Assembly: GCA_028703175.1 (NCBI GenBank)
Contig: JAQVNJ010000015.1
Span: 1-64,000, forward strand
Direction of reading: 5' to 3'
DNA length: 64,000 nucleotides
Origin: JAAYCB01 sp012744395
GTDB taxonomy: Bacteria > Planctomycetota > Planctomycetia > Pirellulales > Thermoguttaceae
The translations under genes and the position numbers were made by a program. The notes below the pieces were generated by a model, which saw only the letters and a program-made list of their open reading frames with translations, was not told the origin of the DNA and did not search any database. Of the stretch, positions 1 to 9,147 are shown piece by piece. Numbering within the stretch: the first letter of the stretch is position 1; each line of letters starts with the position of its first letter.

Positions 1-1
1 C

Positions 2-3000
2 GTGTTTTACGAGGGGCCCCCGACGGCCAACGGGCTGCCCCACCCCGGGCACTGCCTGACCCGGGCGATCAAGGACCTGTTCCCCCGCTACAAGACGATG
101 CGGGGCTACCGCTGCGAGCGGAAGGCTGGGTGGGACACGCACGGGCTGCCAGTCGAGGTCGAGGTCTGCAAGGAACTGGGCATCCACTCGAAGGAGGAGA
201 TCGAGCAGTACGGGATCGAGCCGTTCATTCACCGCTGCCTGGAGAGCGTTTTTCGTTATACGCGGGAGTGGGAGGAACTGACCGAGCGAATCGGCTTCTG
301 GATCCATCTCAATGAGGCCTACGTAACCTACCACCAGAGCTACGTCGAAAGCGTCTGGTGGGCGCTGAAGAACCTTTTCGACCGCGGCCTGCTCTACCAG
401 GGCCACAAGATCGTCTGGTGGTGGGCCCAGGGGGGGACCGCGCTGGCGGCGGGCGAGGTCGGCCAGGGCTACCGCGAGGTGGCCGACCCGAGCGTCTATG
501 TCCGGTTTCCCCTGCTGGACCGGCCCGACACCGACCTGCTCGTCTGGACGACGACTCCCTGGACCCTGCCGAACAACCAGTTCGCCGCCGTCAAGCCCGA
601 CCTGGAATACGCCGTGGTGGCGTTCGAGGGGGAACCGCGAAACCTGATCGTCGCCTCGGCGCTCGTCGAGACGATTGCCGCCAGAGTCGGCAAGCAGTTC
701 AATATCCGAGCGACGCTTCAAGGCGCGGAAATGATCGGCTGGCGCTACCGGCCGCCGATGGATTATTACTACCGGGCGGAGGGCGACAAGCGGGGGGAGT
801 TGAAGGCCGGCGGGTCCCAGGCAATCGCCTGGCGCGTAGTCGGCGCCGATTTCGTGACGATCGACAGCGGCACCGGCGTGGTCCACCAGGCGCCGGCGTT
901 CGGCGAGGTGGACTACGAAGTGCTGCTGGCCGAGCAGGCCAGGTTTCTCGACGGCCAAGGCCCGCCGCTGATCTGCGGCGTGGCGCCCAACGGGACGTTC
1001 ACCGAGGAGGTGCCGGAGTTTGCCGGCCGCTGGGTCAAAGACGCCGACCGCGAGATCGTCCGCAAGATGCGCGACGAGGGCGTGCTGTTCCACCAGGAGC
1101 AATACCTCCACGAGTATCCGTTCTGCTGGCGCGCCGACGAAGATCCGCTCATCCAGTACCCGCGCAAGAGCTGGTTTATTCGCACGACCCAGTTCAAGGA
1201 CAGGATGCTGGAAAACAACCGACGAATCCATTGGCTGCCGGAACACATCCGCGAGGGGCGTTTCGGCAATTTCCTGGAGACCAACGTCGATTGGGCCCTC
1301 TCGCGCGAGCGCTACTGGGGCACGCCCCTGCCGATTTGGGTCTGCGACGAGACGGGCACGATGGAGGCGGTGGCGAGCCTCGCGGAATTGATGGGCAAGC
1401 CGGGCCTGGAGGGGACCGAGGTCTGGGAAGCGGCCAAGCGGGCGAATCCCGCCCTGCCGGACGACCTGCGGGTCCACAAACCGTACATCGACGCGATCAC
1501 CTACCAGTCGCCAAAGGCGCCGGGGGGCAGGATGCGGCGCGTCTCGGAGGTGATCGATTGCTGGTTCGATTCCGGCGCGATGCCCTTCGCCCAGTGGGGC
1601 TACCCCCACGTGAGCGGCTCGCAGGAGGCGTTTGCCAGGCAGTTTCCCGCGGACTTCATCAGCGAGGCCATCGACCAGACGCGCGGCTGGTTCTACAGCC
1701 AGTTGGCGATCAGCACACTCCTGTTCAGCCCGGGGCGCGAGCCGAACGGCGACAGCGTCGGGCCGGTCGACTACCCGCACCCGTTCGCCAACTGCGTGGT
1801 CCTCGGCCTGATGCTTGCGGAATGGTGGGAGAGCAAGGATGGCCGGCAGCGGTTTCTGGCCGAGAACGAGGCGGTCGAGGCGCTGGGCAGGGGCAACTTC
1901 GTCCACAAGATCGGCAAGATGTCGAAGAAGCTGCGGAATTACCGTTCGCCGAACGAGATTTTCGACACGTACGGGGCCGATGCGCTCCGCTGGTATTTCT
2001 TCTCCAACCAGGCGCCCTGGAACTCGATCATCTACAGCGAACAGGCGATCAAGGACTGCATCCCCGGCTTCTTGCTGCGGCTCTGGAACGTGTTCAGCTT
2101 TTTCACGATCTACGCGAATATTGACGCGTTCGAGCCGGCGGCGGAGATCGCCGGCGACGCGGGCCAGTTGGAGTCGGCGCGGCTGGCCCGGGCCGCCAGC
2201 TACCGCCCGCCGGCGCAGCGCGGCGAGCTGGACCGGTGGATTCTGAGCGAATTGAACCGGACGGCGGCCGCCGTCGCCGCCGCGATGGACGCGTACGACA
2301 ACTACGGCGCCTGCTCGCGGTTGAACGCGTTTGTCGACGCGCTGTCGAACTGGTACGTCCGCCGCAGTCGCGACCGGTTCTGGAGCGGCGGCGTTTCCGA
2401 CGAGAAGACCGACGGCTACTGGACGCTCTTCGAGTGCCTGATCACGACGGCGAAATTGATTGCGCCGTTTGTCCCCTTCCTCGCCGAACAGATCTGGCAG
2501 AACCTGGCCGCCGGCGTGTTCGGCGAGAGGGTCGCGTCGAGCGTCCACCTCTGCGACTACCCGACCGGCGCCCCGGAGCTGATCGACGAGGTCCTCTCGG
2601 CGCGGATGGAGCTTGTCCGCGAAGTCGTTTCGCTGGGGCGGAGCGCGCGGATGGGGGCCAGGCTGAAGGTCCGCCAGCCGCTGGCCCAAGTCGAGATCGT
2701 GCTGGCCGACCCGGCGCACCGGCCGTGGCTCGAATCGCACGCCGGGCTGATCCGCGAGGAGTTGAACGTCAAGACCGTGGACTTCATCCGCAAGGCCGAT
2801 CAGTATATCAGCTACACGGTCCTGCCCGATTTGAAGCGCCTCGGACCAAGGCTCGGCAAACACCTGCCGGCGGTCCGCAGACTCCTCGCCGAGGCCGACG
2901 GCGCGGCGATGCTGGCCGAGTTGGAGGCGGCCGGCAAGGTCGTGTTGCGGCTTGCGAGCGGTCCGGTCGAACTCGACTCCGACGACGTGCAGGTCCGGCT

Positions 3001-3358
3001 CCAGGCGAAAGAAGGCTGGGCCGCGGCCCAGGGCCGCGCCTGCGTGGTCGTGCTGGCGACCGAGTTGACCGAGGAACTCCTCACGGAGGGCCACGCTCGG
3101 GAGATCATCCACGCGGTGCAGAACCGGCGGAAGGAGCTCCAGTGCGAGTACACCGACCGCATCGCGGTGGGAATCGTCACCGATGCCGAGCCGCTGAGGC
3201 GGGCGGTCGAACGGTTCGGAACCTATATCGCCGAGGAGACGCTCACCGCCCCGGGGCGGTTGGCCACCGAGCCGATTGCCGACGCCGAGCCGGTCGAGTT
3301 GAAGCTGGCCGGCTTTGCGCTTACGCTCTACGTGGGCGTCGTCTCTTGGAAGCCTTGA
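2..3358 (+). CDS. ileS: Isoleucyl-tRNA synthetase, type 2 (IleS2-like), 5' truncated by window edge
   Basis: Class I aminoacyl-tRNA synthetase charging tRNA-Ile in the cytoplasm. The visible part is 1118 residues; the reading frame is open to the window edge, so roughly 40-50 N-terminal residues are missing and the apparent GTG start is not the true one. The HIGH-type motif is GLPHPGH near residue 12 and the KMSKS-type motif is KIGKMSKKLRNY near residue 638. The KMSKxLxNY form and the overall length are those of the eukaryote-like IleS2 class, which family knowledge links to mupirocin tolerance. The editing domain (TTTPWTLPNN near residue 183) and the C-terminal anticodon-binding region are present. 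purN follows 32 bases downstream. Confidence 0.96.
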   Translation: MFYEGPPTANGLPHPGHCLTRAIKDLFPRYKTMRGYRCERKAGWDTHGLPVEVEVCKELGIHSKEEIEQYGIEPFIHRCLESVFRYTREWEELTERIGFWIHLNEAYVTYHQSYVESVWWALKNLFDRGLLYQGHKIVWWWAQGGTALAAGEVGQGYREVADPSVYVRFPLLDRPDTDLLVWTTTPWTLPNNQFAAVKPDLEYAVVAFEGEPRNLIVASALVETIAARVGKQFNIRATLQGAEMIGWRYRPPMDYYYRAEGDKRGELKAGGSQAIAWRVVGADFVTIDSGTGVVHQAPAFGEVDYEVLLAEQARFLDGQGPPLICGVAPNGTFTEEVPEFAGRWVKDADREIVRKMRDEGVLFHQEQYLHEYPFCWRADEDPLIQYPRKSWFIRTTQFKDRMLENNRRIHWLPEHIREGRFGNFLETNVDWALSRERYWGTPLPIWVCDETGTMEAVASLAELMGKPGLEGTEVWEAAKRANPALPDDLRVHKPYIDAITYQSPKAPGGRMRRVSEVIDCWFDSGAMPFAQWGYPHVSGSQEAFARQFPADFISEAIDQTRGWFYSQLAISTLLFSPGREPNGDSVGPVDYPHPFANCVVLGLMLAEWWESKDGRQRFLAENEAVEALGRGNFVHKIGKMSKKLRNYRSPNEIFDTYGADALRWYFFSNQAPWNSIIYSEQAIKDCIPGFLLRLWNVFSFFTIYANIDAFEPAAEIAGDAGQLESARLARAASYRPPAQRGELDRWILSELNRTAAAVAAAMDAYDNYGACSRLNAFVDALSNWYVRRSRDRFWSGGVSDEKTDGYWTLFECLITTAKLIAPFVPFLAEQIWQNLAAGVFGERVASSVHLCDYPTGAPELIDEVLSARMELVREVVSLGRSARMGARLKVRQPLAQVEIVLADPAHRPWLESHAGLIREELNVKTVDFIRKADQYISYTVLPDLKRLGPRLGKHLPAVRRLLAEADGAAMLAELEAAGKVVLRLASGPVELDSDDVQVRLQAKEGWAAAQGRACVVVLATELTEELLTEGHAREIIHAVQNRRKELQCEYTDRIAVGIVTDAEPLRRAVERFGTYIAEETLTAPGRLATEPIADAEPVELKLAGFALTLYVGVVSWKP

Positions 3359-3390
3359 CCGCGACACGACTGAAGACAGGAAGCGCGGCG

Positions 3391-4050
3391 ATGAGCGATC
3401 GAAGGAAGCGGAGGCCGCTCCCGGCGGCCGTCCTGCTCTCGGGTACCGGCAGGACCCTGAAGAACATCAACGATCGGGTTGCCGCGGGCAGACTGGACGT
3501 CGAGGTGCGGCTGGTCATCGCCAGCACGGCCAAGGCGAGCGGTCTCCAATTTGCCGGCGGCGCACCGAGCCGGGTGATCGAGCGGAGGGATTTTTCCAGC
3601 GACGAAGCGTTCAGCAACACGGTCTTCGCGGCGTGCCGCGGGGCGGGGGTGGAGCTGGTCGTGCTGGCCGGCTGGCTCAAGCTGCTGGTGATTCCCGACG
3701 ACTTCCGCAACCGGGTCGTGAACATCCATCCGGCGCTGATCCCCGCGTTTTGCGGCAAGGGCTACTTCGGCCACCGCGTCCACCAGTCGGCGATCGACTA
3801 CGGCGTGAAGTTGAGCGGCTGCACGGTGCACTTCGTCGACAACCAGTACGACCATGGCCCGGTGATCCTGCAAAAGGCCGTGCCGGTCGGGAGCGACGAC
3901 ACGGCCGACACGCTCGCCGCGCGGGTTTTTCAGGCCGAATCCGAGGCGTATCCCGAGGCGCTCCAGCTGATCGCCGAGGGGCGCGTCGCGGTCGAGGGGC
4001 GCCGGGTTCGGGTCCTCCCACAAGCGGGGCGGGGCGACGAGAAGTCGTGA
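3391..4050 (+). CDS. purN: Phosphoribosylglycinamide formyltransferase (PurN)
   Basis: Transfers a formyl group from 10-formyltetrahydrofolate to GAR in purine biosynthesis. The 219-residue product has the expected family length. Seen directly: the nucleotide-binding loop LLSGTGRTLKNI near the N-terminus, the catalytic Asn/His pair in VVNIHPALIPAF (Asn111, His113) and the catalytic Asp in YDHGPVILQ (Asp154). The loop has TGRT where the E. coli enzyme has GNGSN. The frame is open far upstream inside ileS, but the ATG at 3391, preceded by AGGAAG, gives the canonical N-terminus. Confidence 0.93.
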   Translation: MSDRRKRRPLPAAVLLSGTGRTLKNINDRVAAGRLDVEVRLVIASTAKASGLQFAGGAPSRVIERRDFSSDEAFSNTVFAACRGAGVELVVLAGWLKLLVIPDDFRNRVVNIHPALIPAFCGKGYFGHRVHQSAIDYGVKLSGCTVHFVDNQYDHGPVILQKAVPVGSDDTADTLAARVFQAESEAYPEALQLIAEGRVAVEGRRVRVLPQAGRGDEKS

Positions 4051-4076
4051 ATTGGGTCAGTTGAATTGGAGGCGTC

Positions 4077-5507
4077 ATGAACGGTTGTGTCCAAACCGCC
4101 ATCCTCGGCTTGTTGATCGCTGCGCCGTTTCTCGGCCTGGAAACGGCGGCGGCGGAAAAGCCGAACGTTGTGATCATCTTTTGCGACGATCTGGGATACG
4201 GCGATCTGGCGTGCTTCGGCCATCCGACGATCGCCACGCCGAATCTCGACCGCATGGCCCGCGAAGGGCAGAAGTGGACCAATTTCTATGCGGCCGCGCC
4301 GGTCTGTACGCCGAGCCGGGCCGCGCTGATGACCGGGCGGCTGCCGATCCGCAACGGCATGTGCAGCGCCACGCGCCGCGTTCTCTTCCCCGATTCGGCC
4401 GGCGGCCTGCCGAAAGAAGAAGTCACGATCGCCGACGCGCTCCGAGCCGCGGGCTATGCCACGGCCTGCGTCGGCAAGTGGCACCTCGGCCATCTGCCCG
4501 AGTATCTGCCGACCGAGCAGGGGTTCGACTCCTACTTCGGCATTCCCTACTCAAACGACATGGATCGGGTGGCCGAGTCGCCCAAGGGCCGCGCGGCCTT
4601 CCTTCACCCGCGACCCGAGTATTGGAACGTCCCGCTTGTCCGCGGCAAGGAGATCATTGAGCGCCCCGCCAACCAGCACATGTTGACGCGCCGCTACACT
4701 GAGGAGGCCGTCAACTTCATCAAGGCCTGCCGCGAGAAGCCCTTCTTTCTCTATCTCGCCCACAGCATGCCCCACGTGCCGCTGTTCGCATCAGAAGACT
4801 TCAACGGGAAGAGTCTTCGCGGGCTCTTCGGCGATGTGATCGAGGAGATTGATTGGAGCGTGGGGGAGGTGCTCGGCGCGCTCGGCGACCTCGGTCTGGC
4901 CGAGAAGACGCTTGTCTTGTTCACCTCCGACAACGGTCCCTGGCTGATCTTCGATCAGCACGGCGGCTCGGCGGGACTCCTGCGGGAGGGCAAGGGGAGC
5001 ACGTGGGAGGGTGGCATGCGCGAGCCGACGATCTTCTGGTGGCCGGGGCGGATTCCGCCCGGCGTCGTCCGCGAGTTGGGCGCGACGCTCGATATGCTGC
5101 CGACTTGCGCCAAGCTCTGCAAGGCCCCGCTGCCGGATGATCTTGTGCTCGACGGCTACGATATCTCTCCGGCCCTGTTGGGAACGGGCCCTTCGCCGCG
5201 CAAGGAGATGTTTTTCTATCGCGATACGCAGCTCTATGCGGTACGCAGGGGGCCCTTCAAGGCGCACTTCACCACTCGATCGGCCTACGGGGCCGACAAG
5301 GCCGAGACGCATGACCCCCCACTGCTCTACCAGTTGGAACACGACCCTTCCGAGAAGTGCGACGTGGCCGCCAAGCACCCGGAGATCGTGGCCGAGTTGC
5401 GGCAGCTCGCCAAATCGCATCAAAAGACCGTCGTGCCGGTCAGGTCGCAGTTGGATGAAAAACTGATCGATATCCGGCAAGACTTGAGCAAACGGCGGCA
5501 AGAGTGA
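4077..5507 (+). CDS. Secreted sulfatase (arylsulfatase A-like)
   Basis: A 476-residue sulfatase that should hydrolyse sulfate esters, probably of polysaccharides, in the periplasm. A Sec signal peptide covers about residues 1-26 (hydrophobic core AILGLLIAAPFLGL, then AAAEKPN). The metal-binding start IIFCDDLGYGD and the sulfatase signature CTPSRAALMTGR are present, with Cys77 as the residue converted to formylglycine; this is a Cys-type enzyme and needs a maturase encoded elsewhere. The second Asp/Asn metal site is TSDNGPW. GGAGG lies five bases before the ATG. Sulfatases are strongly amplified in planctomycetes; substrate cannot be read from the sequence. Confidence 0.94.
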   Translation: MNGCVQTAILGLLIAAPFLGLETAAAEKPNVVIIFCDDLGYGDLACFGHPTIATPNLDRMAREGQKWTNFYAAAPVCTPSRAALMTGRLPIRNGMCSATRRVLFPDSAGGLPKEEVTIADALRAAGYATACVGKWHLGHLPEYLPTEQGFDSYFGIPYSNDMDRVAESPKGRAAFLHPRPEYWNVPLVRGKEIIERPANQHMLTRRYTEEAVNFIKACREKPFFLYLAHSMPHVPLFASEDFNGKSLRGLFGDVIEEIDWSVGEVLGALGDLGLAEKTLVLFTSDNGPWLIFDQHGGSAGLLREGKGSTWEGGMREPTIFWWPGRIPPGVVRELGATLDMLPTCAKLCKAPLPDDLVLDGYDISPALLGTGPSPRKEMFFYRDTQLYAVRRGPFKAHFTTRSAYGADKAETHDPPLLYQLEHDPSEKCDVAAKHPEIVAELRQLAKSHQKTVVPVRSQLDEKLIDIRQDLSKRRQE

Positions 5508-5711
5508 GTATCCTCGGTGCGCAGCCGGAGTGCAAGCGGGGCCTCGCCGACGCCATCGAGGGGAGTCGACGTTATGCACCGAGACGCGCGCGGCGCGATT
5601 TCCGCCACACGCCCGTGATGGCGGCTGGCGCCGTCGCCGGGCCTGTAGCCGCCGAGGCACGGGCCGCCGACTGGCCGGCAAACGCATTGAGATGCAAAGG
5701 GGCTCGCTGAG

Positions 5712-6230
5712 ATGAGTGTTTTAGTCGGAGCGGAGATCGAGAAGGCATTGAAGGACGGGTCCATCAGGATCGAACCGCTCGATTGGTCGCAGGTCGGCCC
5801 CGGCTCGATCGATCTGACGCTGGGGAATGAGTTCCGGGTGTTCAAGAAGAGGTCCAAGGTCTACCACGTCAGGAACGACTCCCGCTTCGAGGAGATCACC
5901 AGAAGCGTCCATGTGGAGGATGGGTGTTTCGTGGTGATCAAGCCCGGCGAAATGGTGCTGGGAATCACGCGGGAGAAGATCACGCTGGCCGACAACATCT
6001 CCGGCCGCCTTGAAGGGAGGAGCCGATTCGCGCGGTTCGGGCTTGCCGTGCATGTCACGGCGGGCTTCATGCACCCGGGCATCTCGAACCATCAGGTCCT
6101 GGAGATCGTGAACCTCGGACACGCGCCGCTGGCCCTGTATCCGGACACACGCATCTGCCAGTTCGTGTTCGAACGATGCGCTGGCCATGCAACGTATCGG
6201 GGGCGATTCGCCGAGCAGAGCAAGCCCTAG
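5712..6230 (+). CDS. dcd: dCTP deaminase
   Basis: Deaminates dCTP (to dUTP, or directly to dUMP in bifunctional versions) for thymidylate supply. The 172-residue protein is slightly shorter than E. coli Dcd. Visible family landmarks are PGSIDLTLGNEFRVF near residue 30, the nucleotide-binding GRSRFARFGL (about 102-111) and the catalytic glutamate in QVLEIVNLG (Glu131). The C-terminal lid is short (TYRGRFAEQSKP). Whether it is mono- or bifunctional cannot be decided by eye. The 204 bases between the sulfatase and this gene hold nothing recognised. Confidence 0.9.
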   Translation: MSVLVGAEIEKALKDGSIRIEPLDWSQVGPGSIDLTLGNEFRVFKKRSKVYHVRNDSRFEEITRSVHVEDGCFVVIKPGEMVLGITREKITLADNISGRLEGRSRFARFGLAVHVTAGFMHPGISNHQVLEIVNLGHAPLALYPDTRICQFVFERCAGHATYRGRFAEQSKP

Positions 6231-6421
6231 CACGGGGGGCGCGAGCGTTGGTGCCTACGCGGGCAAACGGGGGCGCCCGCCGGGCAGTTCCGCTGCTGGC
6301 CAACGCGATCGGGTCTGAAGTCCGGGCGCTCTGCATCCGGCCGGCGATCCTTGCCGATGCCCTCTCCGGCAGCAGGCCATGACGGGCATCGGCAGCCGAT
6401 CGGTTGTTGACATCGAGGCGC

Positions 6422-6449
6422 TTGCGGCGGCCGATCGAGCGGCTACAAT
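6422..6449 (+). promoter_or_regulatory. Candidate promoter for the DUF355-trp operon
   Basis: TTGCGG (6422-6427), a 16-base spacer and TACAAT (6444-6449), about 55 bases before the first gene of the operon. A second TACAAT follows at 6453-6458 and a perfect TTGACA at 6407-6412 is too far away (31 bases) to pair with either. The 273-base gap between dcd and the next gene otherwise holds nothing recognised. Inference from consensus match only. Confidence 0.4.
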
Positions 6450-6503
6450 GCTTACAATTCCCCGTGAAAAAAAACGAACCGGCGATGGTAGGAGGACTTC
6501 CGA

Positions 6504-6989
6504 ATGCAATTGGCCGCCGTGAAGATCGACAAGCCCGAGACGGTCAATCTGATTCTCGGCCAGACCCACTTCATCAAGTCCGTGGAGGACATTCACGAAG
6601 CCCTGGTGACCGCCGTGCCGGGCATCCAGTTCGGGCTGGCGTTTTGCGAAGCCTCCGGCCACTGCCTGGTGCGATGCTCGGGAACGGACCCGGCGCTGAT
6701 CGAGCTGGCGAAGAACACCGCGACGGCGATCGCCGCCGGCCATGCGTTCGTGATTTTTCTCGCGGACGGCTTCTACCCGGTGAATGTCTTGAACGCGGTG
6801 AAGATGGTTCCGGAGGTGTGCCGCATTTTTTGCGCGACTGCCAATCCGACCGAGGTGATCGTGGCGGAGACGGAGCAGGGGCGGGGGATTCTGGGCGTGG
6901 TGGACGGATTGCCGCCGAGGGGCGTGGAAGACGAGGAGGGGGTGCGTTGGCGCAAGGGGCTGTTGCGGCAAATTGGCTACAAGCTGTGA
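6504..6989 (+). CDS. Adenosine-specific kinase family protein (DUF355)
   Basis: A 161-residue protein matching the Adenosine_kin/DUF355 family, best known from archaea and thermophiles, where one member was described structurally as an adenosine-binding protein. Family landmarks seen: NLILGQTHFIKSVED, FGLAFCEASG, AGHAFVIFL, VCRIFCATANPTEV and the near-invariant VAETEQGRGILGVVDG. Most of the length is family-conserved, with no signal peptide, so it is cytoplasmic. It leads an operon with an amino-acid-sensor module and trpDCF. Its reaction in bacteria is not established; the name is family-derived. Confidence 0.82.
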   Translation: MQLAAVKIDKPETVNLILGQTHFIKSVEDIHEALVTAVPGIQFGLAFCEASGHCLVRCSGTDPALIELAKNTATAIAAGHAFVIFLADGFYPVNVLNAVKMVPEVCRIFCATANPTEVIVAETEQGRGILGVVDGLPPRGVEDEEGVRWRKGLLRQIGYKL

Positions 6990-7017
6990 GAGGGCGCGCT
7001 GGAGGAGCGAGATTGCG

Positions 7018-7266
7018 ATGATCAGGGCATTGGTGATGATGCATGTTGAGCGCGGCAAGGTTCCGGACACGGCGAAGCGGCTTGCGGCGATGGACGAAGT
7101 GGTGGATGTGTATTCCGTGGCCGGCGGTTACGACCTGGTGGCGATCATTCAGAGCGAGGAGTATCAGCGCCTGGCGGAAATCGTCACCGAGAAGCTGCAA
7201 GCGATCGAGACGGTGACCGACACCACGACGCTGATGGCGTTCCGCAATTACAAGTTCACCCTCTGA
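7018..7266 (+). CDS. Stand-alone Lrp/AsnC ligand-binding (RAM) domain protein
   Basis: An 82-residue protein consisting only of the effector-binding RAM domain of Lrp/AsnC regulators; no helix-turn-helix precedes it. The frame extends upstream to 6973, but the ATG at 7018 has GGAGGAG 12 bases before it and gives the canonical start MIRALVMMHVERGK. Characteristic segments are VVDVYSVAGGYDLVAII and the C-terminal VTDTTTLMAFRNYKF. Such modules bind amino acids and oligomerise. Lying immediately before trpD, it may sense tryptophan or another amino acid, which is inference. Confidence 0.85.
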   Translation: MIRALVMMHVERGKVPDTAKRLAAMDEVVDVYSVAGGYDLVAIIQSEEYQRLAEIVTEKLQAIETVTDTTTLMAFRNYKFTL

Positions 7267-7284
7267 TCGAGCGGAGCCTGACTC

Positions 7285-8319
7285 ATGATCCGGGCGGCGT
7301 TGCGAAAACTGACGATTGGCGAACAGCTTCACGAAGAGGAGGTTTTCCAGATCATCAGCGGCATCCGTGGGGGGGAAGTCACCGAGATCGAGATCGCCGG
7401 GTTCCTCGTGGCCCTGCTGATGAAGGGGCCGACGATCCGCGAGGTGGCGTCGATCGCCAGGGCGATGCGGGCGAACTGCGAGCAGATCTCGCCGAACGTC
7501 GACGGGGGACTGCTCGACACGTGTGGGACGGGGGGCGGGCGAACCACGTTCAATTGCTCGACGGCCGCAGCGATCGTGGCCGCGGCGGCCGGCATTCCGG
7601 TGGCCAAACACGGGAGCCGCTCCCTGGCGTCGGCCTCCGGCAGCGCCGACGTGCTGGAGAAGCTGGGGGTGGTGATCGACCTGACGCCGAAGCAGGCAGA
7701 GAGACTGATCGAGACGGTCGGCATCGGGTTCCTCTATGCGCCGAACTTCCACCCCGTGATGCACAAGGTGCTCCCGCCGGAAGCCGCCCTGGGGATCAAG
7801 ACGATCTTCTATACGATTATCGGGCCGTTGATCAATCCGGCGGACGCCAAGCGGCACATCCTGGGGGTCTACAAGCCCGAACTGGTGGCGATGGTCGCCG
7901 ACATCCTCGTGGAGCTCCAGTTCAAGCACGCGCTGGTGGTTCACGGATTGGACGGGCTGGACGAGATCTCCGTGATCGGCAAGACGTCGCTGGCGGAAGT
8001 CAAGGACGGATGGGCCAAGAAGTACGAGGTATCGCCGGTCGATTTCGGCCTGCGGACGCACACTTACGAGGAGTTGACCGGTGGAACCGCCCAGGAGAAC
8101 GCGGACCTTCTCCGTGCGATCTTCGCCGGCGAGGAACGGGGGGCGCGGCGCGACATGGTGCTGGCCAACGCCGCCGCCGGCCTGCTGGTCGGAGGCAAGG
8201 CGGCCGACCTGCCTGCGGGCGTCCGGTTGGCCGCTGAATTGATCGACAGCGGCGCAGCCGGCGAGAAGCTCGACGACCTGGTCGCGGAGTCAAACCGCAT
8301 CGCATCTTCGGGCGCGTGA
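7285..8319 (+). CDS. trpD: Anthranilate phosphoribosyltransferase
   Basis: Joins anthranilate and PRPP, the second step of tryptophan synthesis. The 344-residue protein carries the PRPP loop DTCGTGGGRTTFNCSTAAA (about residues 76-94), the KHGSRSLASASGSADVLE anthranilate-site segment and the FLYAPNFHPVM/FYTIIGPLINPA motifs. The start has GGAG about ten bases upstream and the gene begins 18 bases after the RAM-domain gene. It is followed by trpC after 15 bases, so transcription is almost certainly shared. Confidence 0.96.
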   Translation: MIRAALRKLTIGEQLHEEEVFQIISGIRGGEVTEIEIAGFLVALLMKGPTIREVASIARAMRANCEQISPNVDGGLLDTCGTGGGRTTFNCSTAAAIVAAAAGIPVAKHGSRSLASASGSADVLEKLGVVIDLTPKQAERLIETVGIGFLYAPNFHPVMHKVLPPEAALGIKTIFYTIIGPLINPADAKRHILGVYKPELVAMVADILVELQFKHALVVHGLDGLDEISVIGKTSLAEVKDGWAKKYEVSPVDFGLRTHTYEELTGGTAQENADLLRAIFAGEERGARRDMVLANAAAGLLVGGKAADLPAGVRLAAELIDSGAAGEKLDDLVAESNRIASSGA

Positions 8320-8334
8320 GGGGGGGCGGTCCCG

Positions 8335-9069
8335 ATGGAAGATCGGCAGCGGAGATTCAGGGCGGCGCTGGAGGCCGCGCGGGACGCGGGCAGGGCCCCC
8401 TTGATCGCCGAGATCAAGGTCAGAAGTCCCAAGGAGGGCGATCTGCTCGTCGGGCGAGACCCGGTCCAGCTGGCGCGGCGGATGGAGTCCGCCGGAGCGG
8501 CTTGTCTTTCGGTGGTCACCGAGGGGCGCCACTTTGGCGGCAGCCTGGCGCTGTTGCGGACGGTCGCCGCGGCGGTCTCGCTGCCGATTCTGCGGAAGGA
8601 CTTCGTGACCGGCCGGGACGATGTCCGGGCAACCAGCGAACATGGCGCGTCGTGCCTGCTGCTGATCGCCGCATCGCTCCCCTGGCCGAAGCTGGTTGGC
8701 TTGCACGAGGAAGCGCACCGCCACGGCCTGGAGACGCTCGTGGAGGTTCACGACGCAAGCCAGCTTCGCCAAGCGCTGACGCTGGACCTCGACCTGCTGG
8801 GCATCAACAATCGCGACATCAGCCGGCTGGAGACCGACGACGGCACGGTCGCCAACACGATCCGCCTGCTGGGCAAGGTCCCGGCCGGCGTTTCAACCAT
8901 CAGCGAAAGCGCGATCTCCGATCCGGAGGAGGTCCGCGGCGTGCTGGCCGCCGGGGGACTCGGCGTGCTGATCGGCACGTCGATACTCAAGGCGCGCGAC
9001 CCGGAACAGGCCATCCGGCGGTTGGGGCTAACCGGCGAGGGGGGCTGCCGTGTCCGCGACGAGTCGTAG
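8335..9069 (+). CDS. trpC: Indole-3-glycerol-phosphate synthase
   Basis: Converts CdRP to indole-3-glycerol phosphate. This is a compact 244-residue TIM barrel, close in size to archaeal enzymes and lacking the longer N-terminal extension of many bacterial TrpCs. Catalytic landmarks: LIAEIKVRSP (Glu/Lys), ILRKDFV (Lys), TLVEVHD (Glu) and LGINNRD (Asn). The C-terminal phosphate-binding GVLIGTSIL is intact. It lies between trpD and trpF in one operon. Confidence 0.95.
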   Translation: MEDRQRRFRAALEAARDAGRAPLIAEIKVRSPKEGDLLVGRDPVQLARRMESAGAACLSVVTEGRHFGGSLALLRTVAAAVSLPILRKDFVTGRDDVRATSEHGASCLLLIAASLPWPKLVGLHEEAHRHGLETLVEVHDASQLRQALTLDLDLLGINNRDISRLETDDGTVANTIRLLGKVPAGVSTISESAISDPEEVRGVLAAGGLGVLIGTSILKARDPEQAIRRLGLTGEGGCRVRDES

Positions 9070-9147
9070 GCGCCCCTGCCGTTGCACGGTGTCCGCCGCG
9101 AGCCGCGGGGCCGCCTGCGGGCCTGGTTGTGCCGGAGGCGATGAAGC

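Noticed and set aside
6407..6412. Perfect TTGACA upstream of the DUF355 gene
   Set aside because: The nearest -10-like hexamer is 31 bases away, too far for a sigma70 promoter; a weaker but properly spaced pair was listed instead.
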